Assembly (NCBI RefSeq): GCF_018612915.1
Contig: NZ_JAGGRL010000006.1
Span: forward strand, 124,001 to 188,000
DNA length: 64,000 nt
Source: Stenotrophomonas sp. ISL-67
GTDB lineage: Bacteria; Pseudomonadota; Gammaproteobacteria; Xanthomonadales; Xanthomonadaceae
Reading direction: 5' to 3'
Shown here: positions 35,410 through 43,857 of the stretch, in pieces
How the letters are laid out: every line of letters starts with the position of its first letter
How positions within the stretch are numbered: the first letter of the stretch is position 1
Notes under the pieces: model-generated
Told to the model about the DNA's origin: nothing
What the model saw: only the letters and a program-made list of their open reading frames with translations
Databases searched by the model: none
Position numbers and translations under genes: made by a program

Positions 35410-35910
35410 ATGACCCAACGTCTCGACTACCAGCAACAGTCCCCTGAGCTGACCAAGAAGCTCATGGAACTCAGCATGGCTGAAGCAAAGAGCTCCATCG
35501 AAGCGTCCATCCGCCATCTCGTGCATATCCGCGCCTCGCAGCTCAACGGCTGCGCGTTCTGCGTCGACATGCATGTCAAGCAGGCAACCATCCACGGTGA
35601 AAGCGCACTTCGGCTTCACCACGTTGCGATCTGGCGTGAATCCAACCTGTTCTCGCCGCGCGAGCGTGCGAGCCTGGCTTGGACCGAGGCACTGACGTGC
35701 ATTCCGAAGGAGGGCGTGCCGACCGAACTGTACGAGCGCGTTCGCGGTGAGCTCTCTGAGAACGAGATCTCCGATCTTACCTTCGTGATCGCGGGCATCA
35801 ATGCATGGAACCGCATCAACGTGGCTTTCCTTGCTGTCCCCGGTTCCTTCGACAAAGCGTGGGGATTGGACAAGGCAGGCCTGTCCGTCGCCCCGGCGGT
35901 CGCACAATGA
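35410..35910 (+). CDS. AhpD-like carboxymuconolactone decarboxylase family protein
   Basis: The 166-residue protein has the family core HLVHIRASQLNGCAFCVDMHVKQA (residues about 36-59, abbreviated), with the redox CxxC of GCAFC and the following His. This matches AhpD-like peroxidase relatives (Pfam CMD). It probably works as a thiol-dependent hydroperoxidase. AGGATC precedes the ATG. Its stop overlaps the start of the cupin gene (ATGA), so the two are coupled. Confidence 0.87.
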   Translation: MTQRLDYQQQSPELTKKLMELSMAEAKSSIEASIRHLVHIRASQLNGCAFCVDMHVKQATIHGESALRLHHVAIWRESNLFSPRERASLAWTEALTCIPKEGVPTELYERVRGELSENEISDLTFVIAGINAWNRINVAFLAVPGSFDKAWGLDKAGLSVAPAVAQ

Positions 35911-36338
35911 ACGGGCGCGCGATCTGGGCGGCTCTCGCTCTCTCCGTGGGACTCTGCCTGCTTTCCGGCGCCGCAATCGCGCATGGAGGCACGCACGCAA
36001 CCGATGCGCCGCACGCTGTGGTCGCAGAGGTGGCATCGCAGGCGCTGCAGGACTACCCGGGCAAAGAGATCACGCTCATCACTGTCGACTACCCACCCGG
36101 CGCGGTTGACCCCGTGCACCGCCACGATGCGCATGCCATCGTGTACGTGCTCGACGGCACCATCATCATGGGTGTGAGGGGTAAGCCTGAGCAGACAGTC
36201 AAGGCCGGCGAGACGTTCTATGAAGGCCCGAACGATATCCACACCGTGGGCCGCAATGCCAGCCAGACCAAGCCCGCCAGGTTTGTGGTCTTCCTGCTGA
36301 AGGACAAAGAGAAGCCGCTGCTTATTCCGGCGGAGTAA
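35907..36338 (+). CDS. Exported cupin domain protein
   Basis: The 143-residue protein has a signal peptide (AIWAALALSVGLCLLSGAAIA) and a cupin barrel: VDPVHRHDAHAIVYVLDG supplies the His/His metal ligands of motif 1, and ETFYEGPNDIHTVGRNAS motif 2 with another His. It is likely a periplasmic metal-binding sensor or enzyme. It is translated with the AhpD-like gene, which suggests oxidative or toxic-compound response, but no activity is evident. Confidence 0.85.
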   Translation: MNGRAIWAALALSVGLCLLSGAAIAHGGTHATDAPHAVVAEVASQALQDYPGKEITLITVDYPPGAVDPVHRHDAHAIVYVLDGTIIMGVRGKPEQTVKAGETFYEGPNDIHTVGRNASQTKPARFVVFLLKDKEKPLLIPAE

Positions 36339-36423
36339 TACCACGCGCGTACCAGGAACCCCGGACTTAAGGTACGCAGCGTGGGCGGCCGCCAGTTGCG
36401 CGATCTGATCGGCACCCTGTCCG

Positions 36424-36494
36424 GTAGCGCCGGCCGTTGGCCGGCCCTCATGAACCCATCAGGATCGCCTCGGCCGGCCAACGGCCGGCGCTAC
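36424..36494. repeat. SMAG repeat dimer
   Basis: GTAGCGCCGGCCGTTGGCCGGC (36424-36445) and its reverse complement (36473-36494) lie 27 bp apart in an intergenic stretch. Confidence 0.88.
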
Positions 36495-36862
36495 CGCACG
36501 TTCTTGCCGCGCGACCCACGCCATTGGCGACACTCCGTTCGATCGTCGTGGAACTCTGACGGACGATTCCCACGCGGCCGCGTGCCTTGGATTTTGGGAC
36601 TTCGATTCCAGTAGGCATCGCCTGATGCGCAGTATTCTGTTCACTTGCGTCAATCCATGCGCTCCGTCAATTGAGAACGTCGGTATGCTGGGTAAGCATC
36701 AACTTCTCTTCCTTTGAGCAGCTGTGCATCGTCTGGATTCGGGGCTTGATATCCCCTTGCTAGACCCATGAAAGCATGAAGTTCTGCGTCGGGAGGGTGG
36801 CGAATACAACACCCCCTTGGGAAATAAGTCACGCCGATGGTCTAACGGATATCAACCTCCCG

Positions 36863-36887
36863 ACTCCCTTGTCGCCGACAAGGGAGT
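36863..36887 (+). promoter_or_regulatory. Perfect inverted repeat in the symE leader
   Basis: ACTCCCTTGTCG (36863-36874) and CGACAAGGGAGT (36876-36887) are perfect 12-bp inverted arms only 20 bp before the symE ATG. It could be an operator, a hairpin limiting translation, or part of an antisense RNA as in E. coli symR. Confidence 0.5.
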
Positions 36888-36907
36888 ACTTCCGATGGAG
36901 TAGACGC

Positions 36908-37231
36908 ATGCGCAGTTCAAAGATGGATTCATGCAACGATCCCAGCCAGCAGGTTGGCATCGGCTGGTATCAGCCCAAGAGCTTACGCATTTCCGCCCTG
37001 CGGCATCCCGCCGGCAACATTCTGCCGCCGGGATTGGCCATTCCCCAGTTGTCGCTGTGCGGGGTGTGGTTGGAGCGGTTGGGGTTCAAGACGGGGCATC
37101 GGGTGTTTGTAGAAGTGACACCCGGGCGCGTTACGTTGACGCTTGATGATGCGCCTGTGCCGCTGCCCTTTCGCTATCGCAAACACGAGCCGAAGAAGAA
37201 GCGCCCACGCAAGGAGCATTCGGAACAGTAG
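36908..37231 (+). CDS. symE: SymE family toxin
   Basis: The 107-residue protein has the SymE core IPQLSLCGVWLERLGFKTGH, followed by RVFVEVTPGRVTLT (residues about 44-80), an AbrB-like fold, and a basic tail RYRKHEPKKKRPRKEH. E. coli SymE is an SOS-induced RNA-cleaving or nucleoid-compacting toxin repressed by antisense RNA SymR. No antisense promoter can be confirmed here, but a strong inverted repeat lies in the leader. ATG 36908 has GGAG upstream; ATG 36923 is possible. Confidence 0.82.
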   Translation: MRSSKMDSCNDPSQQVGIGWYQPKSLRISALRHPAGNILPPGLAIPQLSLCGVWLERLGFKTGHRVFVEVTPGRVTLTLDDAPVPLPFRYRKHEPKKKRPRKEHSEQ

Positions 37232-37249
37232 GAAGTGACGCGGATCCGG

Positions 37250-37270
37250 GTAGAGCCGGGCTCTACCCGG
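37250..37270 (+). repeat. SMAG-type repeat variant
   Basis: GTAGAGCCGGGCTCTACCCGG, with GTAG head, lies 19 bp after the symE stop. Confidence 0.7.
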
Positions 37271-37413
37271 TTGCGGCTTCTACGCCCTGAGCACCCATCG
37301 CAGCGTGTAGCGGTTGCGCGGCGCAACTGTTCCGCTTTAAAGGTCGAGGTGAGGCTGCGTTACCGGTCATGCCGCCTGATCGCATGGCTGAAGCGTCTGA
37401 GGATCGCCGTGGT

Positions 37414-38019
37414 ATGAAAGGAAAGTACTGGCCGGATCATTTGGCACGAGGCTACATCGAGATCGGCGGCGTGCGGCATTCGCTGGTGCATCTCAGACCG
37501 TTCGCCTATGTGGCCCAGATCGAGGAGTCGAGCAATGTAGTCACGGCTGTCCAGGTCTCGGTTGAATTCAGCTCTCACTGCATAAGCAAAGGCCCGCGTA
37601 AAGGCCAGCACTTTGACTTCAGCCAGATCGGCCATAGCTTTCTCGTCATTGATGAGAGACGCATCTGGCGCAAGTTCCTGACCGTGCGGCATGCGGCATC
37701 AACGGTGTTGCCGGAGATCATTCGCACGCTGGCCGAACGCCCCTGCCTCTTCACCAGTCAGACCAATTTCTTGACGAGGGAGCTTCGCGAGCTCATCCCA
37801 GGTTATCCCGCAGGCACTCAGTACGAGGTCTATTTCAATGTGAAGCGACAGGGCAATCTGAAGGTCTTGGTGTTTGTAGAGAGCGCCTATGTCCGCGACG
37901 AGGACTCGGACAATGACCCGTACAAGTTCAAGAAAGACGACCGCATCAAGGGCTGGCGTCTTCTTTTGAACCGAGGGAGAGGTAGGCCTGTGCGTCGGCC
38001 TCCCGGAAGGGGCAGATAG
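37414..38019 (+). CDS. Hypothetical protein
   Basis: The 201-residue protein (MKGKYWPDHLARGYIEIGG...) has mixed strands and helices, a charged segment VRDEDSDNDPYKFKKDDR and a basic tail RGRGRPVRRPPGRGR that suggests nucleic-acid binding. I do not recognise the family. The frame opens at 37369, so a start 15 codons earlier is possible. A strong terminator follows. Confidence 0.55.
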   Translation: MKGKYWPDHLARGYIEIGGVRHSLVHLRPFAYVAQIEESSNVVTAVQVSVEFSSHCISKGPRKGQHFDFSQIGHSFLVIDERRIWRKFLTVRHAASTVLPEIIRTLAERPCLFTSQTNFLTRELRELIPGYPAGTQYEVYFNVKRQGNLKVLVFVESAYVRDEDSDNDPYKFKKDDRIKGWRLLLNRGRGRPVRRPPGRGR

Positions 38020-38030
38020 CCCCAAAAAAC

Positions 38031-38050
38031 AAACCCCCTTGCGGGGGTTT
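38031..38050. terminator. Bidirectional terminator
   Basis: AAACCCCCTTGCGGGGGTTT is a perfect 8-bp stem with a TTGC loop, preceded by AAAAAAC and followed by TTTCGC. It ends the hypothetical gene at 38019 and could stop minus-strand transcripts too. Confidence 0.82.
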
Positions 38051-38288
38051 CGCGGATGCCCTTAGGGATCACTCCCATCAAACGGCCAAGGCCTGTAACC
38101 AGTGGCGGCATCTGAACACTTCAGGCCTTCGCCCAAAGCTCCGTATACATCCAGATGAGGCCATATTACTCCGTGCTGGACCGAAAGTGTGAAGGAATCG
38201 CAACAGCTAGGTCCTGAGCGGTCTTCGGCTTTCGAAGCGCTCAGGCACAGCGAAGGGGAACGGTGGGCCGGGCTCTGCCCGACTGCCT
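38051..38288. other. Intergenic stretch without recognisable gene
   Basis: No gene, RNA or repeat can be supported here. A partial GGGCTCTGCCCG hairpin near 38271 may be a decayed SMAG element. Confidence 0.3.
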
Positions 38289-38927
38289 CTACGCTACGAA
38301 CACCAGCCGCAGCGCAAACCCGATCAGCAGCACGCCCATCACCCGTTCAAACCAGTGGCTGGCGCGCAGGAAGCGCTGGCGGACCGCTGCTGTGGAGAGG
38401 GCTACGCTCACCAGGACGAACCACGCTGCGTTGACCAGGCACATCCACAGCCCGTAGAGCATCTGCACGGGAAGCGGTGTCTTGGCGCTGACCAGCGTGG
38501 TGAACACTGCAAGGAAGAACAGGGTCGCCTTGGGGTTCGTTGCGTTGGTCATGAACCCGATGACGAATGCCTCCCTAGGGGTTTGCCGCACACCCTCACT
38601 CGACCCATCGAGCGTCGCCTCGGCACCCGTGCTGGGCTTGCTGCGGAGGAACTTGATGCCAAGGTAGAAGATGTATGCCGCGCCGAGCCACTTGGCAGCG
38701 GTCATCAACCAGGGGGTTGTGTGAAGGAGTGCACCTACGCCTATCAGGGTGTAGAGGACGTGGACCGAGATGCCTGCGCCTATTCCTAGTGAGGTGTAGA
38801 TTCCTGCCTTTCGGCCGAAGCGTACGCTTTGGCGGACGGCTACGGCGAAGTCTGGGCCTGGGGCTATTACTGCAAGCAGGTGGACTATTGCCAGGCTGAG
38901 GAATTCTGCCCAATAAGGTGCAAGCAC
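38289..38927 (-). CDS. LysE/RhtB family amino-acid exporter
   Basis: The 212-residue membrane protein has the LysE/RhtB start (LAIVHLLAVIAPGPDFAVAVRQ), about six TM segments and NPKATLFFLAVF. It exports amino acids or related compounds to the periplasm. It starts at GTG 38927, two bases after the stop of the oxygenase gene, with GGAG in the oxygenase 3' end, so the pair is co-translated. This suggests export of the oxygenase product, such as a hydroxylated amino acid. Confidence 0.88.
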   Translation of the reverse strand: MLAPYWAEFLSLAIVHLLAVIAPGPDFAVAVRQSVRFGRKAGIYTSLGIGAGISVHVLYTLIGVGALLHTTPWLMTAAKWLGAAYIFYLGIKFLRSKPSTGAEATLDGSSEGVRQTPREAFVIGFMTNATNPKATLFFLAVFTTLVSAKTPLPVQMLYGLWMCLVNAAWFVLVSVALSTAAVRQRFLRASHWFERVMGVLLIGFALRLVFVA

Positions 38928-38929
38928 AG

Positions 38930-39769
38930 TCAGCTCCAGAACGAGAGAGGGCTGGCCGACCCACGATAGCCAACGAAGCAGGACAGACTAAGACGCGTCG
39001 CATCCAGACTGGGCGAAACCGCGTGCATGCAGTTGGAATTGAACAACAAAAGATCGCCCGCTTCGGGCTTTACCTCCACTGTTGGCTTCCCAAGCAGGGC
39101 TGGATCAATGCCGTAGCTGCCGCCTCGCATGGTGTCGAACTCTTCTACGGAAATTTCGGTGTCCCATATCTGTAGTGCCCCGCCTTCGAGCGGCATTGAA
39201 AGGTACACATTGGCCGTGAGCTGGGCGCGCAGGCTGCGCGCCTCGAAGCTGTCCGGGGCATCCTTGGAGAAGATGTCGTGATGCGCCAACATTGGAACGC
39301 CCGGTTCGACCACTCTCGAAAGCCCGACGTACATCTTCCTGCCGTAAAGCGTCTCCAGCTTTGCGCCTGCAGGCCATACTTCGTCTAACGTACACCGCAG
39401 CATGTCCATGGGAGATAGGTATGGGGCGCAACGCCCTCTTAGTTCCCTAATATTCTTGGCGGCATCGTCGAAGTACTCATGGATCCGCACCGGATCGTTT
39501 TCCGTCTCATAGAACGCGAGCCCGATCCTGCCGATGCTCGATGCGTTTAGGTACTTGTCGAACCCCTTGGTAAGAATTCCCTCTTTCAAGGTTTCGGCCA
39601 GTTCCTCTGTAATGAACTGTTTCCAACGAACCGCAAGCAGCTCTCCACTTGCGAGCTTCTCAATACAGGATGCGTCCAAAGCCTCAATTTCTGCGATCAC
39701 GATTCTCTTCCATGCAATTCGTCGGCGGGAGTGAAGATTGAACCTGACGTTGGTCGATTCGGTAGCCAT
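38930..39769 (-). CDS. 2-oxoglutarate/Fe(II)-dependent oxygenase
   Basis: The 279-residue protein has a HxD iron-binding site in LAHHDIFSKDAP (about residue 163), the distal His in FNSNCMHAVSP (about 248) and the 2-oxoglutarate-binding Arg in TRLSLSCFVGYRG. That is the double-stranded beta-helix dioxygenase pattern (prolyl hydroxylase type). It is coupled to a LysE exporter and may hydroxylate a free amino acid or a peptide. No clear ribosome site precedes ATG 39769. Confidence 0.78.
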   Translation of the reverse strand: MATESTNVRFNLHSRRRIAWKRIVIAEIEALDASCIEKLASGELLAVRWKQFITEELAETLKEGILTKGFDKYLNASSIGRIGLAFYETENDPVRIHEYFDDAAKNIRELRGRCAPYLSPMDMLRCTLDEVWPAGAKLETLYGRKMYVGLSRVVEPGVPMLAHHDIFSKDAPDSFEARSLRAQLTANVYLSMPLEGGALQIWDTEISVEEFDTMRGGSYGIDPALLGKPTVEVKPEAGDLLLFNSNCMHAVSPSLDATRLSLSCFVGYRGSASPLSFWS

Positions 39770-40236
39770 CGCGGGTACGCGAAACGCGCCCCCTTCTTCA
39801 CATCGAGATCACATCGTCTTGGACGAGATTGCTCAGCGGTCGGAACTACTTCACATTTCTGCAGAGCGGTTCGGCAGTCACTGGGGAATGGGATACACGT
39901 CGCGGACGATGAGTGCGTTCGCGCTCAGTTTCCGCAGTATGGACCCCAAGAGTGAGAGTTCGCAGAACGATCTGCGGCAAGACGATCTGTCGCCTTCAGA
40001 CCCGCGTCCTTCCGTACGCTGACGTCGGATGAGACGCCCGTGCCTTTGTCGTACGGATACCCAAAGCACGCACCAGGAAAGATCCGTTCAGGGGCACCGA
40101 ACCGCCGACGGTAGACCCTGCCGCGTGCAGTTTGTCATTGGCTACCGCGTGGCAGACCACCGCACGGTTTTCGTCCAACATCATGAAGGCCGGCCAACGG
40201 CCGGCGCTACCGGCTTGCTTGCGACTGTGGGGGTCG
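39770..40236. other. Intergenic stretch, one SMAG repeat
   Basis: A 94-codon plus-strand frame (39738-40022) looks like chance: it overlaps the oxygenase start and has no protein-like pattern. The only recognised item is the SMAG copy at 40189-40210. Confidence 0.35.
40189..40210 (-). repeat. SMAG repeat
   Basis: GCCGGCCAACGGCCGGCGCTAC, the standard core with the GTAG head on the minus strand. Confidence 0.85.
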
Positions 40237-41088
40237 CTATCGGAAGACTACGGTGCGGTGGCCGTTGAGGATGATGCGGTGTTCTACGTGCCTGCGTACG
40301 GCGCGGGCCAGTACCTGCGATTCGGTGTCGCTGCCGAGGCGGACCAGGTCGCGCGGGGTCATGGCGTGGTCTACCCGCGCTACGTCCTGTTCGATGATCG
40401 GGCCTTCGTCGAGATCGGACGTCACGTAATGGGCCGTTGCGCCGATGATCTTTACCCCGCGCGCGTGCGCTTGGTGGTACGGCTGCGCGCCCTTGAAGCT
40501 GGGCAGGAAGCTGTGGTGGATGTTGATCGCCCGCCCGGCCAGCGCCTGGCACAGACGCGGTGACAGTATCTGCATGTACCGCGCCAGCACCACCAGGTCG
40601 ATCTGTTCGCGTTCGACCAGGTCGATGATCTGTTGTTCCTGCACGGCGCGGCTGTCGGCGTTCACCGGCAGATGGTGGAACGGGATGCCGTAGGAGCCAG
40701 CCAGTGCGCCAAAGTCTTCGTGGTTCGATGCGACTGCCGCGATATCCACCTTGAGTTGCCCGCTGTGGGCACGGAACAACAAGTCATTGAGGCAGTGCCC
40801 CTGCTTGCTGACCAGCACCAGCAGGCGCGCACGGCGGCGGGCGTCGTGCAGCTGCCAGTCCATTTTGAAATCTTCCGCCAAGCCGGCCATTCGGGTCTGG
40901 ATCGTTTCTATGGGCTGGCGAGGGTCGCGGTCGAAATGCACGCGCAGGAAGAAGCGGCCGCTTTCGTCGTCGCCGAATTGCTGGGCATCGAGGATGTTGC
41001 AGCCCTGCTCGAACAGCAGGCCGGAGACGCGGTAGACGATGCCGGTTCGGTCCGGGCACGAGAGGGTGAGGATGGAGTCGGGGCGCAT
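40237..41088 (-). CDS. purU: Formyltetrahydrofolate deformylase
   Basis: The 283-residue enzyme hydrolyses 10-formyltetrahydrofolate to formate and tetrahydrofolate, balancing one-carbon units. The N-terminal ACT domain (ILTLSCPDRTGIVYRVSG) senses metabolites; the C-terminal formyltransferase domain has the catalytic Asn-His-Asp set in INIHHSFLPSF and HYVTSDLDEGPII. The length matches PurU. Confidence 0.94.
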   Translation of the reverse strand: MRPDSILTLSCPDRTGIVYRVSGLLFEQGCNILDAQQFGDDESGRFFLRVHFDRDPRQPIETIQTRMAGLAEDFKMDWQLHDARRRARLLVLVSKQGHCLNDLLFRAHSGQLKVDIAAVASNHEDFGALAGSYGIPFHHLPVNADSRAVQEQQIIDLVEREQIDLVVLARYMQILSPRLCQALAGRAINIHHSFLPSFKGAQPYHQAHARGVKIIGATAHYVTSDLDEGPIIEQDVARVDHAMTPRDLVRLGSDTESQVLARAVRRHVEHRIILNGHRTVVFR

Positions 41089-41174
41089 GGGTTGAGTTTA
41101 GTGGAGCGGTGCGGCCCTCTGGAGAGACGATGTCAGTTGCAACCAATTGGTGGGGGTGTTGATGGATTTGGAGC

Positions 41175-41197
41175 AGCGGACTAACAGTCCGCTCTAC
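41175..41197 (-). repeat. SMAG-type repeat variant
   Basis: AGCGGACTaacAGTCCGCTCTAC: an 8-bp stem with GTAG head on the minus strand. Confidence 0.6.
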
Positions 41198-41234
41198 AGC
41201 GGCGCACCGCCGACGGATGGATGCCACATCGGGT

Positions 41235-41498
41235 TCAGCGCGGTGGGTGCACGGTCAGCGCTACGAGTCGCATCACCAGCGGGCGCACTGCTAGTACGCA
41301 GCAGAAGGCGGTGGGCATGGCCAGCTGGTAGGCACCGAGTACGCGGGCGGGGAAGTCGGCGTTGATGCCGGCGTTGGCGGCGGTGATCACCAGGCACATC
41401 AGCATGGCCATGATTGAAGCCATGAAGAAGGCGAATACGTAGGGGGTGGTGCGGGGGCTGAGCTTCCAGCGGCGCGGCACAGTATGGGCGTCGGTCAT
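41235..41498 (-). CDS. DUF2798 family membrane protein
   Basis: From ATG 41498 the 87-residue product has two TM segments: PYVFAFFMASIMAMLMCLVI (about residues 19-38) and AYQLAMPTAFCCVLAVRPLV, the DUF2798 pattern. The upstream extension to 41639 is proline- and arginine-rich and overlaps the LysR start, so it is rejected. Function unknown. It is divergent from the LysR gene at 41638, its probable regulator. Confidence 0.78.
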   Translation of the reverse strand: MTDAHTVPRRWKLSPRTTPYVFAFFMASIMAMLMCLVITAANAGINADFPARVLGAYQLAMPTAFCCVLAVRPLVMRLVALTVHPPR

Positions 41499-41637
41499 CG
41501 GGCGGGTCCTTGGAGAGGCAGCCGGGGTGGCTGCAGGGTCGGCACGATAGGTGGGCGCTCGCGGCGGCGGTAGAGCGCGCGGCCTTGGCTCTTTGTAAAG
41601 CGGATCTTTGCAATGAGGCGCCATAATTGGCGCGATC

Positions 41638-42564
41638 ATGAATATTCTTCAGTCAATCCGCAGCTTCGTCCGTACCGCCGATGCCGGCAGCCTGGCGGCG
41701 GCGGCACGCTCGCTGGGAATCAGCCCGGCGGCGGTGGGGCAGAACATCGCGCGGTTGGAGGCGCACCTGGGGGTGCGGCTGTTCAACCGCACTACCCGCT
41801 CGCTGGCGCTGACCGAACGCGGTGCGCGCTACCTGGCGGAGGTGCGGCATATCGAGCGCGACCTGCAACGCGCGCAGGCGGCGGTGACGGACCCGGACGC
41901 TGTGCCGCAGGGACGGCTGCGCATTGCCAGTACGTCGGCCTTTGGCCGCCACGTGCTGGCGCCGATGCTGCCGGCGCTGCAGGCACGCCATCCCGGGTTG
42001 GACATCGAGCTGCTGCTGGCCGACCGCAGCGTGGACCACGCCCGCGAGGATGTGGATGTGAGTTTCCGGATCGAACCGCAGCTGGTGGATGGGCTGGTGG
42101 CGCGCCCGATTGCGCAGGTGCCGTTCGTGGTGTGCGCGGCGCCTTCGTACCTGGCCCAGGCCGGTGCGCCGGACACGCCGGAGGCGCTGCGCGCGCATCG
42201 CTGCCTGGTCTTTCGCTATCCGGTGGATGGGCGGTTGCTGCCGTGGGGATTTGTGCGCGATGGAATCCGCTTCGAGGCGGAGATGCGGCCGGCGCTGGTG
42301 TCTGATGACATTGATGCGATTGCGGCGATGGCGGCGGCCGGGGGTGGTATTGCGCGCTTGGCAGCGTTCGTGGCGGCGCCCTGGTTGGCGCGCGGGGAAT
42401 TGCAGGTGTTGTTCGCGTCGGGCGATGGGGCGCGGACGTCGCCGGAGCCGATGCGGGTGTTTTTGTGTGTGAGCGACAGGCGGGATCTTACGCCGAAGGT
42501 GCGGGCGTTGATGCAGCATGTGGCGGGGGGGTTGCCGGCCGCGTGGCGGGTGGATGTTGCGTGA
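41638..42564 (+). CDS. LysR family transcriptional regulator
   Basis: The 308-residue LTTR has the DNA-binding helix SFVRTADAGSLAAAARSLGI and SPAAVGQNIARLEAHLGVRLFNRTTR, followed by a substrate-binding domain in which IASTSAFGRHVLAPMLPAL is typical of the CrgA/YafC group. It is divergent from a DUF2798 gene. Ligand unknown. Confidence 0.9.
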   Translation: MNILQSIRSFVRTADAGSLAAAARSLGISPAAVGQNIARLEAHLGVRLFNRTTRSLALTERGARYLAEVRHIERDLQRAQAAVTDPDAVPQGRLRIASTSAFGRHVLAPMLPALQARHPGLDIELLLADRSVDHAREDVDVSFRIEPQLVDGLVARPIAQVPFVVCAAPSYLAQAGAPDTPEALRAHRCLVFRYPVDGRLLPWGFVRDGIRFEAEMRPALVSDDIDAIAAMAAAGGGIARLAAFVAAPWLARGELQVLFASGDGARTSPEPMRVFLCVSDRRDLTPKVRALMQHVAGGLPAAWRVDVA

Positions 42565-42575
42565 GGTCGGGCAAC

Positions 42576-42599
42576 GCACGACCAACGGTCGTGCGCTAC
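42576..42599 (-). repeat. SMAG-type repeat variant
   Basis: GCACGACCaacGGTCGTGCGCTAC: an 8-bp stem with the GTAG head on the minus strand, between the LysR and ene-reductase stops. Confidence 0.7.
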
Positions 42600-42606
42600 C
42601 GGGGTG

Positions 42607-43716
42607 CTACGCCGTGGGTGCGGTGAACACGCCGCGCGCTTCACGCGGCTCGCAACGCAGGTACTGCGGGGCGGGGGTGACCGAGTCGCCCAGCGCGGCG
42701 GCGGCGTGCCACGGCCAGCGCGGTTCGTAGAGGATGCCGCGTGCCAGCGCGACGGCGTCGGCGTGGTTGTGGCGCAGGATCGATTCGGCCTGCGCCGGGT
42801 CGGTGATCAGGCCCACCGCAATGACCGGCATGCGCACCTTGGCCGCCTTGATCGCGGCGGCGAACGGCACCTGGTAACCCGGTTCGAGCGCGATCTTCTG
42901 GCGCGCATCCAGGCCACCGCTGGAGACGTGCAGGAACTGGCAGCCACACAGGTCCAGGATCTGGGCCAGGGTGGTGCTCTGTTCGATGTCCCAGCCGCCG
43001 TCTACCCAGTCGCTGGCGGAAATGCGCACGCCCACGCTGATGCGGTCGGAGACCGCTGCGCGCACGGCGTCGAACACGCGGATGAGCAGGCGCATGCGGT
43101 TTTCCAGCGAACCGCCGTACTCGTCCTGGCGCTTGTTGCTGAGCGGCGACAGGAACTGGTGCAGCAGGTAGCCGTGCGCGGCGTGCAGTTCGATCAGGTC
43201 CAGGCCGGCGCGTTCGGCGCGCTTGGCGGCAACGGCGAAGGCTTCGACCACGGCGTCGATGCCGGCTTCGTCGAGGGCTTCGGGGGTGGGGCCGTTGGCG
43301 GCGAACGGCAGCGCCGAAGGTGCTTTCACGGTCCAGCCGTTCGGATCGGTCGGCGGCAGCGGGCCACCGCCGTCCCACGGGCGCGCCGAGGAGGCCTTCC
43401 GGCCGGCATGCGCCAGCTGCACGCCGACCGGCATGGGCGACCAGCGCTTGACCGAGGCGATGACGTCGGTGAGGGCGGCTTCGGTGGCGTCGTCCCACAG
43501 GCCCAGGTCGGCGTAGCTGATGCGCCCTTCCGGCAACACGGCGGTGGCTTCCAGGATCAGCAGGCCGGCGCCGGATTGGGACAGCTGGCCGAGGTGCTGG
43601 ACGTGCCAGTCGTTGGCCAGGCCGTCGGTGGAGGAGTACTGGCACATCGGGGCGATGACGATGCGGTTGGACAGCGTCAGCGGTCCGAAGGAAACGGGGG
43701 AGAAGAGCTGGCTCAC
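42607..43716 (-). CDS. NADH:flavin oxidoreductase (Old Yellow Enzyme, YqjM/NamA type)
   Basis: The 369-residue FMN-dependent ene-reductase has SNRIVIAPMCQYSSTDG near the N-terminus (with the YqjM-type Cys), VGVQLAHAGRKAS, IELHAAHGYLLHQFLSPLSN (FMN-binding His) and DEYGGSLENR. It reduces electrophilic alkenes such as enones with NADPH. GTG 43716 (reading MSQLFSPVSFGPLTLSNR) matches the family's usual start; a GTG 15 codons upstream (43761) adds proline-rich sequence. Confidence 0.91.
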   Translation of the reverse strand: MSQLFSPVSFGPLTLSNRIVIAPMCQYSSTDGLANDWHVQHLGQLSQSGAGLLILEATAVLPEGRISYADLGLWDDATEAALTDVIASVKRWSPMPVGVQLAHAGRKASSARPWDGGGPLPPTDPNGWTVKAPSALPFAANGPTPEALDEAGIDAVVEAFAVAAKRAERAGLDLIELHAAHGYLLHQFLSPLSNKRQDEYGGSLENRMRLLIRVFDAVRAAVSDRISVGVRISASDWVDGGWDIEQSTTLAQILDLCGCQFLHVSSGGLDARQKIALEPGYQVPFAAAIKAAKVRMPVIAVGLITDPAQAESILRHNHADAVALARGILYEPRWPWHAAAALGDSVTPAPQYLRCEPREARGVFTAPTA

Positions 43717-43805
43717 GGGCGGGCGACTCGGGGGGATGATGAAACCGGGGGGGTATTGCACCCGGAAGCGGGGGTGCAGGCAACCGTTTGTTTGGAACGG
43801 TGTGG

Positions 43806-43830
43806 GTAGCGGGGCAGAGCCCCGCTCTAC
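43806..43830 (+). repeat. SMAG-type repeat variant
   Basis: GTAGCGGGGCagaGCCCCGCTCTAC carries GTAG heads on both ends. Confidence 0.7.
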
Positions 43831-43857
43831 CGGGGGTCGCGCGAAGTTGGCCGCGCG

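Larger units (their letters stand above)
36339..36907. other. Intergenic stretch between cupin and symE genes
   Basis: It contains the SMAG dimer and, near its end, a perfect inverted repeat (36863-36887). A 60-codon minus-strand frame (36650-36832) has no recognisable features and is not called. Nothing else is identified. Confidence 0.4.

Noticed and set aside
36650..36832. 60-codon minus-strand frame upstream of symE
   Set aside because: No ribosome site, no recognised motif and no conserved pattern; could be chance.
39738..40022. 94-codon plus-strand frame upstream of the oxygenase
   Set aside because: Overlaps the oxygenase start on the other strand and lacks hydrophobic or motif structure.
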